The notes under the pieces are model-generated. The model was given only the letters and a program-made list of their open reading frames with translations, was not told the origin of the DNA and did no database searches. From NCBI GenBank assembly GCA_030220185.1, contig JASPKZ010002337.1, forward strand, positions 1,025,501-1,089,500: DNA of 64,000 bases, in the 5' to 3' direction. Source of the stretch: Diploptera punctata (taxonomy: Eukaryota > Arthropoda > Insecta > Blattodea > Blaberidae). How positions within the stretch are numbered: the stretch's first letter is position 1; every line of letters begins with the position of its first letter. Of the stretch, positions 31,870 through 42,769 are shown piece after piece. The position numbers and the translations under genes are program-made.

Positions 31870-32420
31870 TATTTATTTATTTTATTTATTTAGCCTGGTG
31901 GAGTTAAGACCATGTGGTCATCTCTTCCACTCGCCAGGACAAACATATGTTAGAATATATCAATCACAATTAACAGTTATATTAAATATTGAATGAACAT
32001 TTGATCACGAAGGTAATTTCTATAATATTAAGATCGGTAACATAATAATGTTAATGATAATTAAAATTAACACTAAAACTTATAATAAAATGTATACAAG
32101 CAAGGTAAATTAAATTCTTATCAAATTTACATTAAATAAAAGTAAAATAATGATATATAATAAACTAATTTGTCGGTTAAATAATATTTAAGACAAACTG
32201 AAAATATTTGTTAATCTTAATACTATTTTAATAAAATAGATTTATTATTAATTGTTAAAATAATACTATCAGTGAGGTGCAGAAGTTAAGTTTGTTATTA
32301 ATAACTCTTCATTTGTTTTTGAAGGATGCTGCAGTTTGACAGTCTCTGATATAGGGCGGAAGGGAATTCCATGTTTTGGCAAGTGAGACTGTAAAAGATA
32401 AGGAATAATACACAGTATTA
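31870..32420. repeat. dispersed repeat (TTTATTTAGCCTGGTGGAG type)
   Basis: TTTATTTATTTAGCCTGGTG and ATCTCTTCCACTCGCCAGGA look like a widespread insect repeat. AT-rich filler follows to CTCTGATATAGGGCGGAAGG. No second copy in the window; class unknown. Confidence 0.4.
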
Positions 32421-32423
32421 AAT

Positions 32424-32557
32424 TAAATTATTTTCAGTCTGATCATCTTACTTCAATTCAATGTTCATTTGTTCTTGAACATGTTTCAAAACAATTCTGT
32501 TTTATCGTCAGCTTTTCCAGACTGATTGAGGTAAGATGATCAGGCTGAAAATAATTC
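32424..32557. mobile_element. small foldback element
   Basis: AATTATTTTCAGTCTGATCA and TGATCAGGCTGAAAATAATT are inverted; arms of about 32 bases surround ATGTTTCAAAACAATTCTG. Confidence 0.8.
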
Positions 32558-32958
32558 CTAAAATTAAATATTAATACAAAGTATGATGAGGAAGAATATA
32601 AAGGACAGTGTGCTGATGGGATCGAGTATCTAAATTGTGTGTTTGGGAGAGTCTAATGAAGCGGCGTGATAAATAATTAGGCGATTATGTGTATATTATT
32701 TCATAGAGAAGGGATCTCTTAGACGAAACCACATTGTGGATATTAAAACAAATATTAAAAAGTGGAGTAAGAACAACTTCATTGTAATCAGGCGAGTTTT
32801 TAAATTAAGGCTATGTTTGCTTTAACAATTATTTCGTTATCTAGGAAAAAAGTACTGAATTGGGTGACTGTTTCCAATAATCTCTTATTTTAAAAATACA
32901 ATAGGAAGTGACATTAAAATGTTTATTTAATAATAAAGATATTAGGTCTTTATTCTTA

Positions 32959-33085
32959 CCTCTTATGGTTGTTTTTGTTGAACAAATGTTTCAAGGCTGC
33001 TGAGCCCCATCATTACATGGTAATCGCTGAAGATGGGACTCAGAAACCTTGAAACATATGTTCAACAAAAAACAACCATAAGAGG
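32959..33085. mobile_element. foldback element, 127 bases
   Basis: CCTCTTATGGTTGTTTTTGT and ACAAAAAACAACCATAAGAGG-type arms extend about 54 bases inward through TGTTTCAAGG. The hairpin is long and compact. A possible arm-like relative is at 33895-33965. Confidence 0.85.
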
Positions 33086-33203
33086 AAATATCTCAATTAT
33101 ATCACATATTATTAATATTCGAAGGACTCGTGTTCAAAATGTGTCATGTCCACCTTACAGCCAATTTGTCTTTGTGTGTATTTGCATTCTTCTTAGATTA
33201 CTA

Positions 33204-33749
33204 TACAGGGTAAACAAAAAGGTATGTCAAAAATTTGGGAAAACATTTTTTGCATGTAGAACATAAAAAAAGGCTTTAAGTGACATAGGTCCGGAAATGC
33301 TTTATTTACTTTTTAGAACATCTTTTATACAGCTGAACACCGTACAAGAACACTCAATAACAGATCCGTGGGGAAACACTAAACCATAGAAAATGTTCAA
33401 AATGACCTCTATTAGCTCCAATGCATCCGACAACCCGACATCGCATGGACTCCCTAATGAACTGACGTAGACCTGAAGAATTTCGTACTATCTGGCAGCC
33501 TTCCAGAAGGGTCTCTACATCTTAAACTGGAGTTGCAGATGTTTACTACTGTACAATTAAAAACCTCTTCTGTTGTGGGGTTATGACCACAGGACAGCTA
33601 TATATTACATATCTCATCGTGTAAGTAGAGTTGTAGAACAAGAGGAAATAAACAATTTCCGGACCTATGTTCATATATTTTTTTTTTTTTTCATTTATCG
33701 GCAAGAAACGTTTTTCCAAATTGTTTACATATTTTTGTTACACCCTGTA
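33204..33749 (-). mobile_element. Tc1/mariner-like deletion derivative, TACAGGGT ends
   Basis: TACAGGGTAAACAAAAAGG and TTTTTGTTACACCCTGTA are inverted termini. Inside, GACCTCTATTAGCTCCAATG and CATGGACTCCCTAATGA resemble the minus strand of an insect transposase C-terminus, too decayed to translate cleanly. Confidence 0.72.
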
Positions 33750-34014
33750 TGTACAGAACTCAACATTTGGGTTCAGAACATCCTTTGAATCGCTACAAAT
33801 CTGCGTTAAAAGCGACTTTCTTAATCAAACAGATTCTTATGAAAATAAAATACTAAGTAATATTATGAGATTTTACTTAATAAATAGGTCGAGTCTTCCG
33901 TTGTCTTACCTCACATTTCGTTGTTTCTCGTGAGACATGTTTCAAAGCATCTCTGCTCCATCATCAGTTGGTAATAGCCTATTCCCTTAACTCAGTGTAT
34001 CTGAGTGATTCTTC

Positions 34015-34205
34015 TGTATCTGTGTTTTCAGTGAACTCCTCCTAAACGACTGGACCGATTTTGATTAATTTCTTTGTGTGTATCTGATTGGGCCCCTCGA
34101 TGGTTTACATTCATAACTGGACCCTCTAAAATCATTAGGCGCAGGAGTTCACCTGAAGTGAAAATTGAAAAATAGCTCTAGCGGTCACATTTTTCGATAT
34201 TTCCT
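34015..34205 (+). repeat. dispersed repeat R copy 5, short
   Basis: GTGAACTCCTCCTAAACGAC, ACCGATTTTGATTAATTTCT and GGCGCAGGAGTTCACCTGAA. Confidence 0.8.
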
Positions 34206-34303
34206 ATTTTTAAAGGGTGGTAGGAACTTATTTACTTAAATAAATTATCTCAGATTTTGATAATTAAAGTATTTAAAATGTAATAGGAAAACTATTTTTT
34301 TAT

Positions 34304-34490
34304 TCAATGCTGCATGTTGTCATTTCGACATTTCTGTCGTTTCGACATTTCTGTCGTTGTCTCCTGGCATTAGCTTAATTGTAACCCACTTCTTAATTTG
34401 GAGCGCCTAGAAGGCGGAGTTACGTTACCCCGATGATATGATGGGAGATAAATGATAATGAAGCGCCAGGAGAATTCTTAACCTAAATCC
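34304..34490 (-). repeat. SINE type B tail fragment
   Basis: GTAACCCACTTCTTAATTTG, GAAGGCGGAGTTACG and CCCCGATGATATGATGG; a small GTTTCGACATTTCTGTC duplication is internal. Confidence 0.85.
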
Positions 34491-34544
34491 AGACCATGGG
34501 CAACCACAGGAATGATTCCCTTTAAGGAAAAATTCTTATGGTTT

Positions 34545-34635
34545 GACCGGGAATCGAACCCGGGACCTCATGAACAGTAGTCAGAAACACTGGCCACTAG
34601 CTCTTGAGGTTGGTCGATAGGAAAAGTATAAAACC
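34545..34635 (-). repeat. tRNA-like SINE head
   Basis: CCGGGAATCGAACCCGGGAC on + is a perfect B-box stem; GGCCACTAGCTCTTGAGG is the A-box side. Extent unclear. Confidence 0.55.
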
Positions 34636-34717
34636 AATAAATAAATTTAGTCTGGATAATCTTCTAAGTACCAATAAAAAAGTCAATATCCCAGACAGTA
34701 AGAACTCTGGAATTTAT

Positions 34718-35440
34718 CATAAGTAATGCCACGAGTGATTTCCAAATTATCGATAAATTCACGACTCACGAAGTGAGGAGTGAATTTATCTAGAGAATTT
34801 GGAAATCAAGAGTGGCATTTGTTAGGACTATTTAACGAATAAAATTAAGCTGTTTACTCACAAATAATTATTTAACTGCAGTTATTTCAAAATATTTATA
34901 TATTTAATGCAAACGGCGATGTTTGAAAACAAATGAGAAACTATAGGTACGCTTCTACTGCTTCTTTTGTTTATCACTGCAACCAGATCATACTATTTAT
35001 TGCCAAAGGAACGCAATATTGTAAGAATGCTCTCTAGTGGAGAAAAAATGAAACACATCAATCTGTATATTAATTCATTTTTGATGTCGTATGATGTAAA
35101 TATGACAATTATATTTTTCTGGATTATTGCCTGGGAAAAAATACATTTAAGAAAGTGCAAACAGTGGTTTCTTTTTTTTGGTGGTATAATCAATTGCTAC
35201 AAATGTTGACATGTATGCACTATTATATACAATCTGGTAGCCGTATTTCTTATAGGCTCAGTCACTGCAAAATAACGGTCAGACCTGTTCAGAATATTAA
35301 AAAGGAGGAGCTTTGTTTAATATGGTAATTATAACACTGATAAATATTTCGTGAAACACGACTCTGATTGGTTGTAAAACATAAATCATTGAAACGTGAT
35401 TGGTCATTGACTCCCATTTGGGGCATGAGTTAAATAGTCA
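34718..35440 (+). repeat. MITE-like repeat I copy 2
   Basis: CATAAGTAATGCCACGAGTG to CATTTGGGGCATGAGTTAAA, same length and order as 4200-4955, including the hairpin near the left end. Confidence 0.87.
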
Positions 35441-35447
35441 AGTAAAT

Positions 35448-35735
35448 TGTAAAGTCTGCAATAAACTTTATATAGGAAAAACTAAATGGAATTTGTAAAC
35501 TCGTACAAAAGAACATTTTAGAAATATTAAAAATTGTTAAATTGAAAAATCTACAATTGCTGCACATAGCTATTAGAACATCATAAAAGTGTAAGAGAAG
35601 CAAAACTTTTAAAACAAGTGGAAAAACGTTTAGAATTGACACTTTGGGAGAAGATATACATTCAGAGAAATAAAGATAGGTCAATGAATTTTGATATTCC
35701 TAACAAAATAAATTTGTTTTCGAAGTTCATAAATT
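35448..35735 (+). mobile_element. Penelope-like element remnant, GIY-YIG endonuclease
   Basis: The frame from TGT 35448 reads CKVCNKLYIGKTKWNL, stop, TRTKEHFRNIKN, with the Y.G.T...R..EH core of GIY-YIG nucleases. In another frame LWEKIYIQRNKDRSMNFDIP supplies the later catalytic Glu block. Several stops and a frameshift make it a pseudogene. A cysteine-rich lead-in before YIG is typical of Penelope endonucleases. No RT domain was found upstream, where repeat I begins. Confidence 0.72.
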
Positions 35736-35879
35736 CAACCATAGATGCCAGCGCTGAAGATGGTGACAATAGAAGAGTTGACGGCCGAAGAATTTCATCA
35801 GTCGGGGTCATGGCTGAGGATGAACACGTTTGCGTTTGAAACCGCGGTATCGTGGAAAACATGAATTATATGAGGTGAG

Positions 35880-36475
35880 TTGTTTAAAAAAGTGTTCTCC
35901 GATTAATTTAAACAACAACTGTTAGTAATTTTCGTGTAAGCAGAAATACTTTGAAATATGTCTTACAAGAAACAATGATATATGAGGTAGGATGATTGCT
36001 ACTACATTATTTAAATGGACTACTTTTTTTACGCCGAAACAGCGAACTTGTATTTAGAATTTAATCTGTACCATCCCTTGAGAGCTAACACCTCCTGTTC
36101 AAGGGCAGGAAAGCTTGAATTAATTCCTTACGTGAGATAATCCTAGATCAAATGGTGGCCACATGCGGGCTTCTAAAGCCATTACAAATGGCTCACGAAA
36201 TTCTAACTTATTGTAATGACATTTAATGTTAATTTTCCATTAAAACTTTTTTAAAATATTTAAAAGCAATCATTCCATTTTATGGTACATATGTTTATAT
36301 CATACATGAAACAGAGTACGTATGTTTAACTCTGTTTGGAGCTCAATCTACAGAAGTCAGTAAATAGCCTACTGAATTCTTTGTAAAGAATACATTTTAT
36401 CCTATTTTGCAGACAATTTCTATAAATAGACCAGGAAAGTTAGTGGAAAAGTTTGGAAATTAAATCCGCCAACTT
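35880..36475. other. intergenic, nothing recognised
   Basis: AT-rich sequence without shared repeats or long frames. Confidence 0.5.
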
Positions 36476-36481
36476 TTTCAG

Positions 36482-36753
36482 TATATATGAAGGGCTTAGG
36501 GCAATAACATGATAAGCCACATATTGTTCTTTTTGAGATATAAGGATTTTAATATTTCAAAAAATTATAAATACTAATTTGGCAGTGTTTGTTGTTAATA
36601 CATTGTGTGTCTATATGTTTTAACTCATCACTGGCGCACTTAAAAATGATTTTGTGAAATTTTCAACACATTTATTTGCTATCATTGTAATAAATGACTT
36701 TGTTAACAGAATGTAGCTTATCAAGTTACTACCTTAAGCCCTTCGTATATATT
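36482..36753. mobile_element. MITE with inverted ends of about 40 bases
   Basis: ATATATGAAGGGCTTAGG at the left and CCTTAAGCCCTTCGTATATA at the right are inverted, with the match continuing through GATAAGC.ACAT. About 272 bases, no frame. Confidence 0.82.
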
Positions 36754-36759
36754 TTAATA

Positions 36760-37235
36760 CCATTTCATGTTTCAAAAATGTGTGTGAATACTGTCTACTT
36801 AAATGTTTTTGTAACATGGTTATATCTGAGATAAGATACAGTACATGATATATCATCATCATATTCGTGTTAAATCTTCAATTTATTGTTTTTAAATACA
36901 ATTACGGTACTACAAGTTATTTTCGAAAATGTATTGAATATAATAATTGAAACTAGCTTTGGTTGTTTTTTCACCCTGTATCAGGGACTTTAATTTGAAT
37001 TGTTTATTTTGAGTGTAAATTATACATTTTAAAGAAAATATCAAAATATGAGATTTTAAATAATTTGAAGTATTTATCAGGGTACGTTTCTAACGTAAAT
37101 TATTGTTTTTTTATACACTTTCATACATAGGCTATGGTTAAATAATTTGAGTCGATCCAGAAAATTTTGTTAATCTACATATATATGCTGTGAGAACATG
37201 TTAATAAAACTCTTAAAAAGTTATGATTTTTATTA
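36760..37235. other. intergenic, nothing recognised
   Basis: AT-rich. CACCCTGTATCAGGGACTTT near 36973 resembles a transposon end but has no partner. Confidence 0.45.
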
Positions 37236-37237
37236 TT

Positions 37238-37735
37238 TTTAACTAACCTAACAACTCACTGGCACAATCAAGCCCTTATGTTCATGGCCGCACGGTCATT
37301 ATCCATCCATAGATCCATATTCTCAGCAAATGTTTTGCAATCATCCCTGTATAATCTATTCTCCACAAATCATGGTTAATGTTATTCTCCCACCTCATTC
37401 CTGGCATACCAACTGGGCGCTTTCCCTCTGATTTCTCTAGAGGAAGTTTTCATGCCCGTCTCTCATTCCCTATTCGTGCCACATGCCTTGCCCAAAGCAG
37501 ATTACGAGACTTAATTGTTCTTTTATAATCGGGTTTCCCAAAATGATAATGCAACTCACTCTTATGTGGTCTTCTCCATTCGTCTGTCTGTTCATTTAGG
37601 TCTAAAATGTTTCCTAAGAACTACTATATTCTCAAACATTCATAATATGTTCTCCTCTATTAAAGTAATAACTCGCATCCTTATAATATCATTTCCTTTC
37701 AACGGAATTAAGGAAAATACTGGGAGCTGTTAATA
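37238..37735 (-). mobile_element. TTAG-tailed non-LTR retrotransposon 3' end (L)
   Basis: Starts with the tail AACTAACCTAACAACTCACTGGCA on +, then GTTCATGGCCGCACGG and ACCAACTGGGCGCTTTCCCT. Decayed copy of the 47152 element. Confidence 0.87.
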
Positions 37736-37739
37736 ACAT

Positions 37740-38420
37740 ATTACAATCTGAGGTTGGCAAGTGGTTTTTACAGAAGCAAGGATATGATTAAAAACCGAGA
37801 GATGGCGAGGTTATTAATTTTCGAGATTCTGTAAAACACTTCACAAACGTGCGTTGTACATTATTTTTTTTAGTGATAGTGTTTAAATATAATGAATAAC
37901 AGTAAAATCATAACATCTTTGTTGAAAATATTTGCGTTCATTATAAACTTACTAACGTTAAAAGTGTGGCCAATGTGTATACGGTAAATGCCAAAAATAA
38001 TTCAGTTGAAACTACAGCAGGCCGTGACACCACTCAGGGATAAAATGATGGCAAGTACGAATTTATTGTTTTATATTGTTTCAAATAAAGTTCAGTTCAT
38101 TTAAAATGCAGTGGTTTGTTCGTATAATGTATTAATATACATTACCTTTTGGATATATTTTTGTATATACATTGTATGTAGTAAACATAAAGGGAAGTGG
38201 AATTACTTCCCTCACGAGGTAGGTATATGTAATATTACAGTATAGTTATTTAGGTTGGCAACCCCGACATTTAGGAAATTGAACTTTCAACCATGGTCGC
38301 CATTGCTGTAAGTACGACAGAAAGCACTATCGTGCAAAAAAAGTAGACAGTGCCATAGAAGAAGACAAAACAATCACGAATTAATGAGTGAGATTATGGT
38401 AACTAGAGCAACAAAGTATA
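37740..38420 (+). repeat. dispersed repeat P copy 1
   Basis: Begins TATTACAATCTGAGGTTGG; later CAAATAAAGTTCAGTTCATT, ACCCCGACATTTAGG and GCCATTGCTGTAAGTACGAC. Other copies at 41245-41690 and 48600-50090. Confidence 0.83.
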
Positions 38421-38523
38421 TAAAATTTTTTTTAAAAAATTACCTTCAAATAGTAGGACACTAATTTTCACTTTAAAACATATATATATATATATATATA
38501 TATGGTATGATAAGAAAAATAAA

Positions 38524-38594
38524 TGCCTGGACGGGATTCGAACCCGGATTTCTGAGTCTGTACCTCAGCGTGATATCCATTACACTACCAGGCG
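38524..38594 (-). repeat. tRNA-like SINE unit, type F (copy 1 of tandem)
   Basis: On the minus strand: CGCCTGG, TA, a GTGTAATGGATATCAC D-arm region, a perfect five-pair anticodon stem CTGAG/CTCAG with loop GTACAGA, T arm CGGGTTCGAATCCCG, and CCAGGCA. The anticodon would be ACA with an unmodified A34, unusual for Cys. The T-stem base pair 49-65 and the first acceptor pair fail. Confidence 0.75.
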
Positions 38595-38820
38595 AATCCA
38601 ATTTAAACACTTATTTTTCTTATATATGTATTATACTCTCCATTATTACAAGATGTCGCGAGAACACTGTCTTCACTGCCATCTAGTAACTGACTATATC
38701 AAGTAAGCAAATTAAAGAGAATATTTATTTTACTTTATAGCAGTGACGCTTTATCGATGTTATAATTAATCTTTAACATTGAGCAATGCAAGCTTAATAT
38801 GGTATGATAAGAAAAATAAA

Positions 38821-38890
38821 TGCCTGGACGGGATTCGAACCCGGATGTCTGAGTCTGTACCTCAGCGTGATATCCATTACACTACCAGGC
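38821..38890 (-). repeat. tRNA-like SINE unit, type F (copy 2 of tandem)
   Basis: Same structure as the unit about 297 bases to the left, with GGATTTCTGAG changed to GGATGTCTGAG on +. The anticodon stem and B box are unchanged. Confidence 0.75.
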
Positions 38891-39245
38891 GAATCCAATT
38901 CAAACACTTATTTTTCTTATATATGTATTATACTCTCCATTATTACTAGATGTCGCAAGAACACTGTCTTCACTGCCATCTAGTAGCTGACTATATCAAA
39001 TGAGCAAATTAAAGAGAATATTTAGTTTACTTTATAGCAGTGACGCTTTATCGATGTTATAATTAAATCTTTAACATTGAGCAATGCAAGAAGCTTAATA
39101 TGGTATGATAAGAAATATATATATATATATATATTTCAACTTTTTTAACAGAGAGTATGGAATTTCTATCTTCAACAATTGTATTTAATGTGAAATATTG
39201 AATTGTATTTAAACAAGCAATTTATTAGCAATTTATTGTGAATAA

Positions 39246-39462
39246 CACTGAGCAACAAAAAAGGAACTTCTTTTTTGTCTCAGAAAGAAAAATATGGCGT
39301 TCTGATAGTAGGCTATTTTTCCACTGAATTCAAATTAGATATCGGTTTTTCTCCATCACGCAAGGTTTCCGAGAGACAAGAATTTATAATTTAAAACACT
39401 GTAATATTTTCTACATTCGTAACTACACAATATTCGAACATTCGGAGTCACCTAGAGAGTAA
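39246..39462 (-). mobile_element. CACTG element (K copy 3), truncated
   Basis: TAA then CACTGAGCAACAAAAAAG; body TTTTTGTCTCAGAAAGAAAA and ACACAATATTCGAACATTCG; stops near CACCTAGAGAGTAAG. The right terminus is missing. Confidence 0.85.
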
Positions 39463-39469
39463 GTGCCAA

Positions 39470-40385
39470 GGTGGCTATTACAATATTGATTCAAACCAAA
39501 TGGACAAATAAATATCAAAACAAAACAAACCTTATTGTCACTAACCCTAAAGTTCATTGTTAAAAGCTCTTGTATTTTACGTGCCGATATGTACTTTGAT
39601 AAATACCTCCATCGCCACGATCGGTATATTAATGTTTCAATTTGTCATTCGTTGCAATAATTTTGAGTGAATAACACATGTATCTTGTGGTTTGTTCCCA
39701 GTTTATAATGTCGAGTAAAAGGAAAGAAAAATTAGTACCGAAGAGAAAAAAAATAGTGTTGCCGCATAAGTAAAAATATAAATGCTTGACAGTTTATACG
39801 CGTTGGCGAGTCGTTTGCGTCTATATCAATAATTCAATGTTAATGAATCAAGAAATCCGAAGACAAAATAAAACTATCGGAAAATTCACAGCTTAATTTC
39901 AAACTTAATTGAAATACCTTTTAAAAGCGGCAAAACAGGTAAAACTTACTAAGTTCTTTAAGTCCCTACCTAAACCTGACGTAATAATTAATATAAATTG
40001 TTCAAAATCTCTCATCAATTGATTGTACTTTGATAATTTTTATTTTATTTTTTAATCTTGGAACGTAGCCCCTATACACCCATACAAATTTACCATTCCA
40101 TATTCTGTATTCGCGGCAAATTTGCAGAACATATCCCCAGCGAATAAGGAGCTTTTACTCTATAAAAAATAAAGGTAACCGACGTAAAGTTTCAATGCGG
40201 TGTAAGAATTTTAATTTAAATAAATAAGAATTATTTGGTAAGTATGAGTCTATTTATATTGTACAATAACACCAATTAACCAGAAGTCAAATATACCACT
40301 TTGGGAACTATGGAAGAAACTTCAATTTTCGTATATTATGTCAAATGTTACATCAAATTCACTAATGGAGTTATTTTTAAAGTAT
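39470..40385. other. intergenic, nothing recognised
   Basis: AT-rich; no family or frame identified. Confidence 0.5.
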
Positions 40386-40398
40386 GGATATACCGTGC

Positions 40399-40678
40399 GT
40401 CCCACGTAAGACTGGGCTTGGCAGACAACAGTGTAATCACTGCATAGCCACGCGTAGTCAGTTAGAGGAGTTTGCTAGTCGAGTGAAGACGTGTTTGCTT
40501 GTTGCCGTTGAAATCCCAAAAACAAAAAAATTACGCTTGAACAAAGAGTGTTTTTTTACGAAACATACGTCAAAACAGAGTTCTGTAGAGAGGTCTGTAA
40601 TCGATTTCACGACAGATATAAGATTATATATACGCGGGAGCGTGCATGTTGTCTGCCAGGCCCAGTCTTATGTGAGAC
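40399..40678 (+). mobile_element. DNA-transposon deletion derivative with helix-turn-helix fragment
   Basis: CACGTAAGACTGGGCTTGGC and GCCAGGCCCAGTCTTATGTG are inverted ends of about 33 bases. Near 40548 the frame FFYETYVKTEFCREVCNRFH resembles the N-terminal HTH (DUF4817-like) of insect transposases. About 280 bases; catalytic part gone. Confidence 0.82.
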
Positions 40679-40784
40679 TAGTAGTAGTATTATTCTACCC
40701 CCATATACCCCGCATGGGGACACGGGTACTCCTTAGCTGGAATTTATTAAACAACCTGTTTTAGTTAAGGTTTGTTTCCCTATA

Positions 40785-40905
40785 AGACGGCTCCGTGGCG
40801 CAAGTGCTTAGACGCTCGTCTCTCACCGCAAGGGTCCCGAGATCGAGACTCGGCCACTCCATGTGGGTTTCGTGGCTGACGAAACAGAGCATACAACGTA
40901 AGACA
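40785..40905 (+). repeat. tRNA-derived SINE, type G, truncated
   Basis: GGCTCCGTGGCGCAAGTGCT, CCGAGATCGAGACTCGGCC, CCATGTGGGTT and GACGAAACAGAG. Full copy at 50704-51020. Confidence 0.87.
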
Positions 40906-41244
40906 CTGTTAAAATATATAGCGTGGTCGCACTGCAACTCCTATTGTATGAATGTGAACGTTGGACTCTTACCTGTGATCAATTAAGACAAATCTAAGTT
41001 TCAGAAATTAAATTTCTTCGCTTTGGAATTGGAAATACATTATTGGATCACAAAATAAGTTCTGATAACAGAAAGAATTTTAACATTGAACCAATCACAA
41101 CATTAATAGAAAAATATAGAATAAATTGGAGAGACTATGCCAAACACTATGATGGCAAGAACTACCTTCATATATATAATTATTCTGTACGTGTGTATGT
41201 CACTGAACTCCTGTCATCAAAATCCAGTCGTGTAGTATAATGGT

Positions 41245-41690
41245 ATATTAGTAATAACATCTTTATTAGAAATATTTGCGTTTATTATAAAAACGGACTA
41301 ACGTTAACAGTGTAGGCAATACTTATTAGTTGTGAGTACAGCAGACCGTGACACCAGTTAGTGATAACATGGCCGCAAGTACGTATTTATTGTTTTATTT
41401 TGTTTCAAATAAAGTTCAGTTCATTTAAAATGCAGTGATTTGTTTCGTATAATGCAAATTAACACTACATTTTGGATATATTTTTGTATGTACATTGTAC
41501 GTAGTATACAAAGAGGGCAGTGGTTTTACTTCCCGCACGTGGTTTGTAATATTACAATATCGTTATTTAGATTGACAACCCCGAAATGTAGGAAGTTGAA
41601 CTTTCAATCATGGGTGCCATTGCTGTAAGTACGACAAAGCGCACTATCGCGCCAAAAGAAATTTCATTTCATGATTTTCCCAAAAGTGTG
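41245..41690 (+). repeat. dispersed repeat P copy 2
   Basis: TTCAAATAAAGTTCAGTTCA, GGCAGTGGTTTTACTTCCCG and GAAGTTGAACTTTCAATCAT. Preceded at 41175-41235 by a short piece of repeat R. Confidence 0.83.
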
Positions 41691-41699
41691 AATTAAAAG

Positions 41700-42185
41700 A
41701 AAATAGTCCTTGAAAAGGTAAAAATAGAACAGCAATTAAAACTATTAGCCTATATATCAAACAAAAATAATTCAGTAATGAAGTAATTCATTATGCCAAT
41801 TTGAATTATGTTTAAGTGAAATACGTGAATTCTTGTTTATACAGTTGGGGAATTGTCTTCTATAAGAACATAGTGAATTTTAACAAAGTTTAACATATTT
41901 CACAGAACCAACAATTCTATCCCACATTCCTTTCTTCTAGGATGAATAACAGAGAGGCAATCACATTTAAGCTTAGCCGTAAATTAATGAAATGCTAATT
42001 TCGCTTGACAGTTATTTAAATATGCCCGACCGCCGTGAAAACAAAATAATGTAAAATTGTAAGTTATTACCAAGGCTACGATATTAATTGCTAAAATTTA
42101 ACATTGCAACATAGAATAAAGAAAATTAAGACTTCTGACTATCATTGGGTTCTGATTTCACATGCAAACAGTAAAATATTACAAG
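41700..42185. other. intergenic, nothing recognised
   Basis: AT-rich; no frame or shared repeat. Confidence 0.5.
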
Positions 42186-42187
42186 TG

Positions 42188-42500
42188 GTTAAGGCAACAT
42201 GCCTTGGCGCAGAGCTACCGGACTTGCGCTGGTTCGGGTCTCCATGGGGGAAGAGAGATTTTTCTCATCGAATTTCGGCGAGTATGCGACCGGTGTCCAC
42301 CGAGCACCGCGAGGCAATTATGTAGCTACAATAAGTAGCGGCTCCAGGTTGAGAAAACCACCTATAATGGCTGGGAGACCCGACACGCTGATCACATATC
42401 ACCCCTTCACTGGAAGAATGATCCAGTGATGAACACAAGTGGACGTGAGGCCAGCAGCCGGCTGGTAGTTCAAGGGTCATCTAAGCCTGACTAAAATCGA
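42188..42500 (+). repeat. tRNA-like SINE, type H
   Basis: GGTTAAGGCAACATGCCTTG, TACCGGACTTGCGCTGGTTC, TAGCTACAATAAGTAGCGGC and AGGCCAGCAGCCGGCTGGTA. Same order at 56437-56757. Confidence 0.87.
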
Positions 42501-42769
42501 GTTAAAATTGAACGATTTTGATTTAATACGAACTATTAAATCCAGATGATTCCTTGAGTGAATATACAGAGGTAGAAGTGATTTTTTATGTCATTTATAA
42601 ACTGTCGAAGGTACCACAAACAATTCTTCGAAGCCACAAATACGAGTATAATTAATTTAAAATGCTTGGCCTTTTGTGCTTGTAATGAAACATGCATGAA
42701 TATATTATAGGTAGTTTAGGATCTGAGGCTTACAGACACGATGTTTGGTTCACGAATTGATTTAATTAA

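Larger units (their letters stand above)
38478..39133. repeat. 297-301-bp tandem repeat with tRNA-like unit, two copies plus a partial
   Basis: TATGGTATGATAAGAAAAAT starts at 38501 and 38798, and TATGGTATGATAAGAAATAT at 39099. The two full copies differ at a handful of bases. (TA)n runs lie at each end (38480-38503 and 39114-39133). Confidence 0.92.

Noticed and set aside
38524..38594. Functional tRNA-Cys gene
   Set aside because: The anticodon would be ACA rather than GCA, two stem pairs fail, and the unit shares its tail with dispersed SINEs.
38478..39133. CRISPR-like array
   Set aside because: Only two full units of about 300 bases with no spacer pattern, in a eukaryotic context.
40384..40764. 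126-codon frame starting MDIPCVPRKTGLG
   Set aside because: It spans the inverted ends of a transposon derivative and is frameshifted relative to the recognisable helix-turn-helix text.
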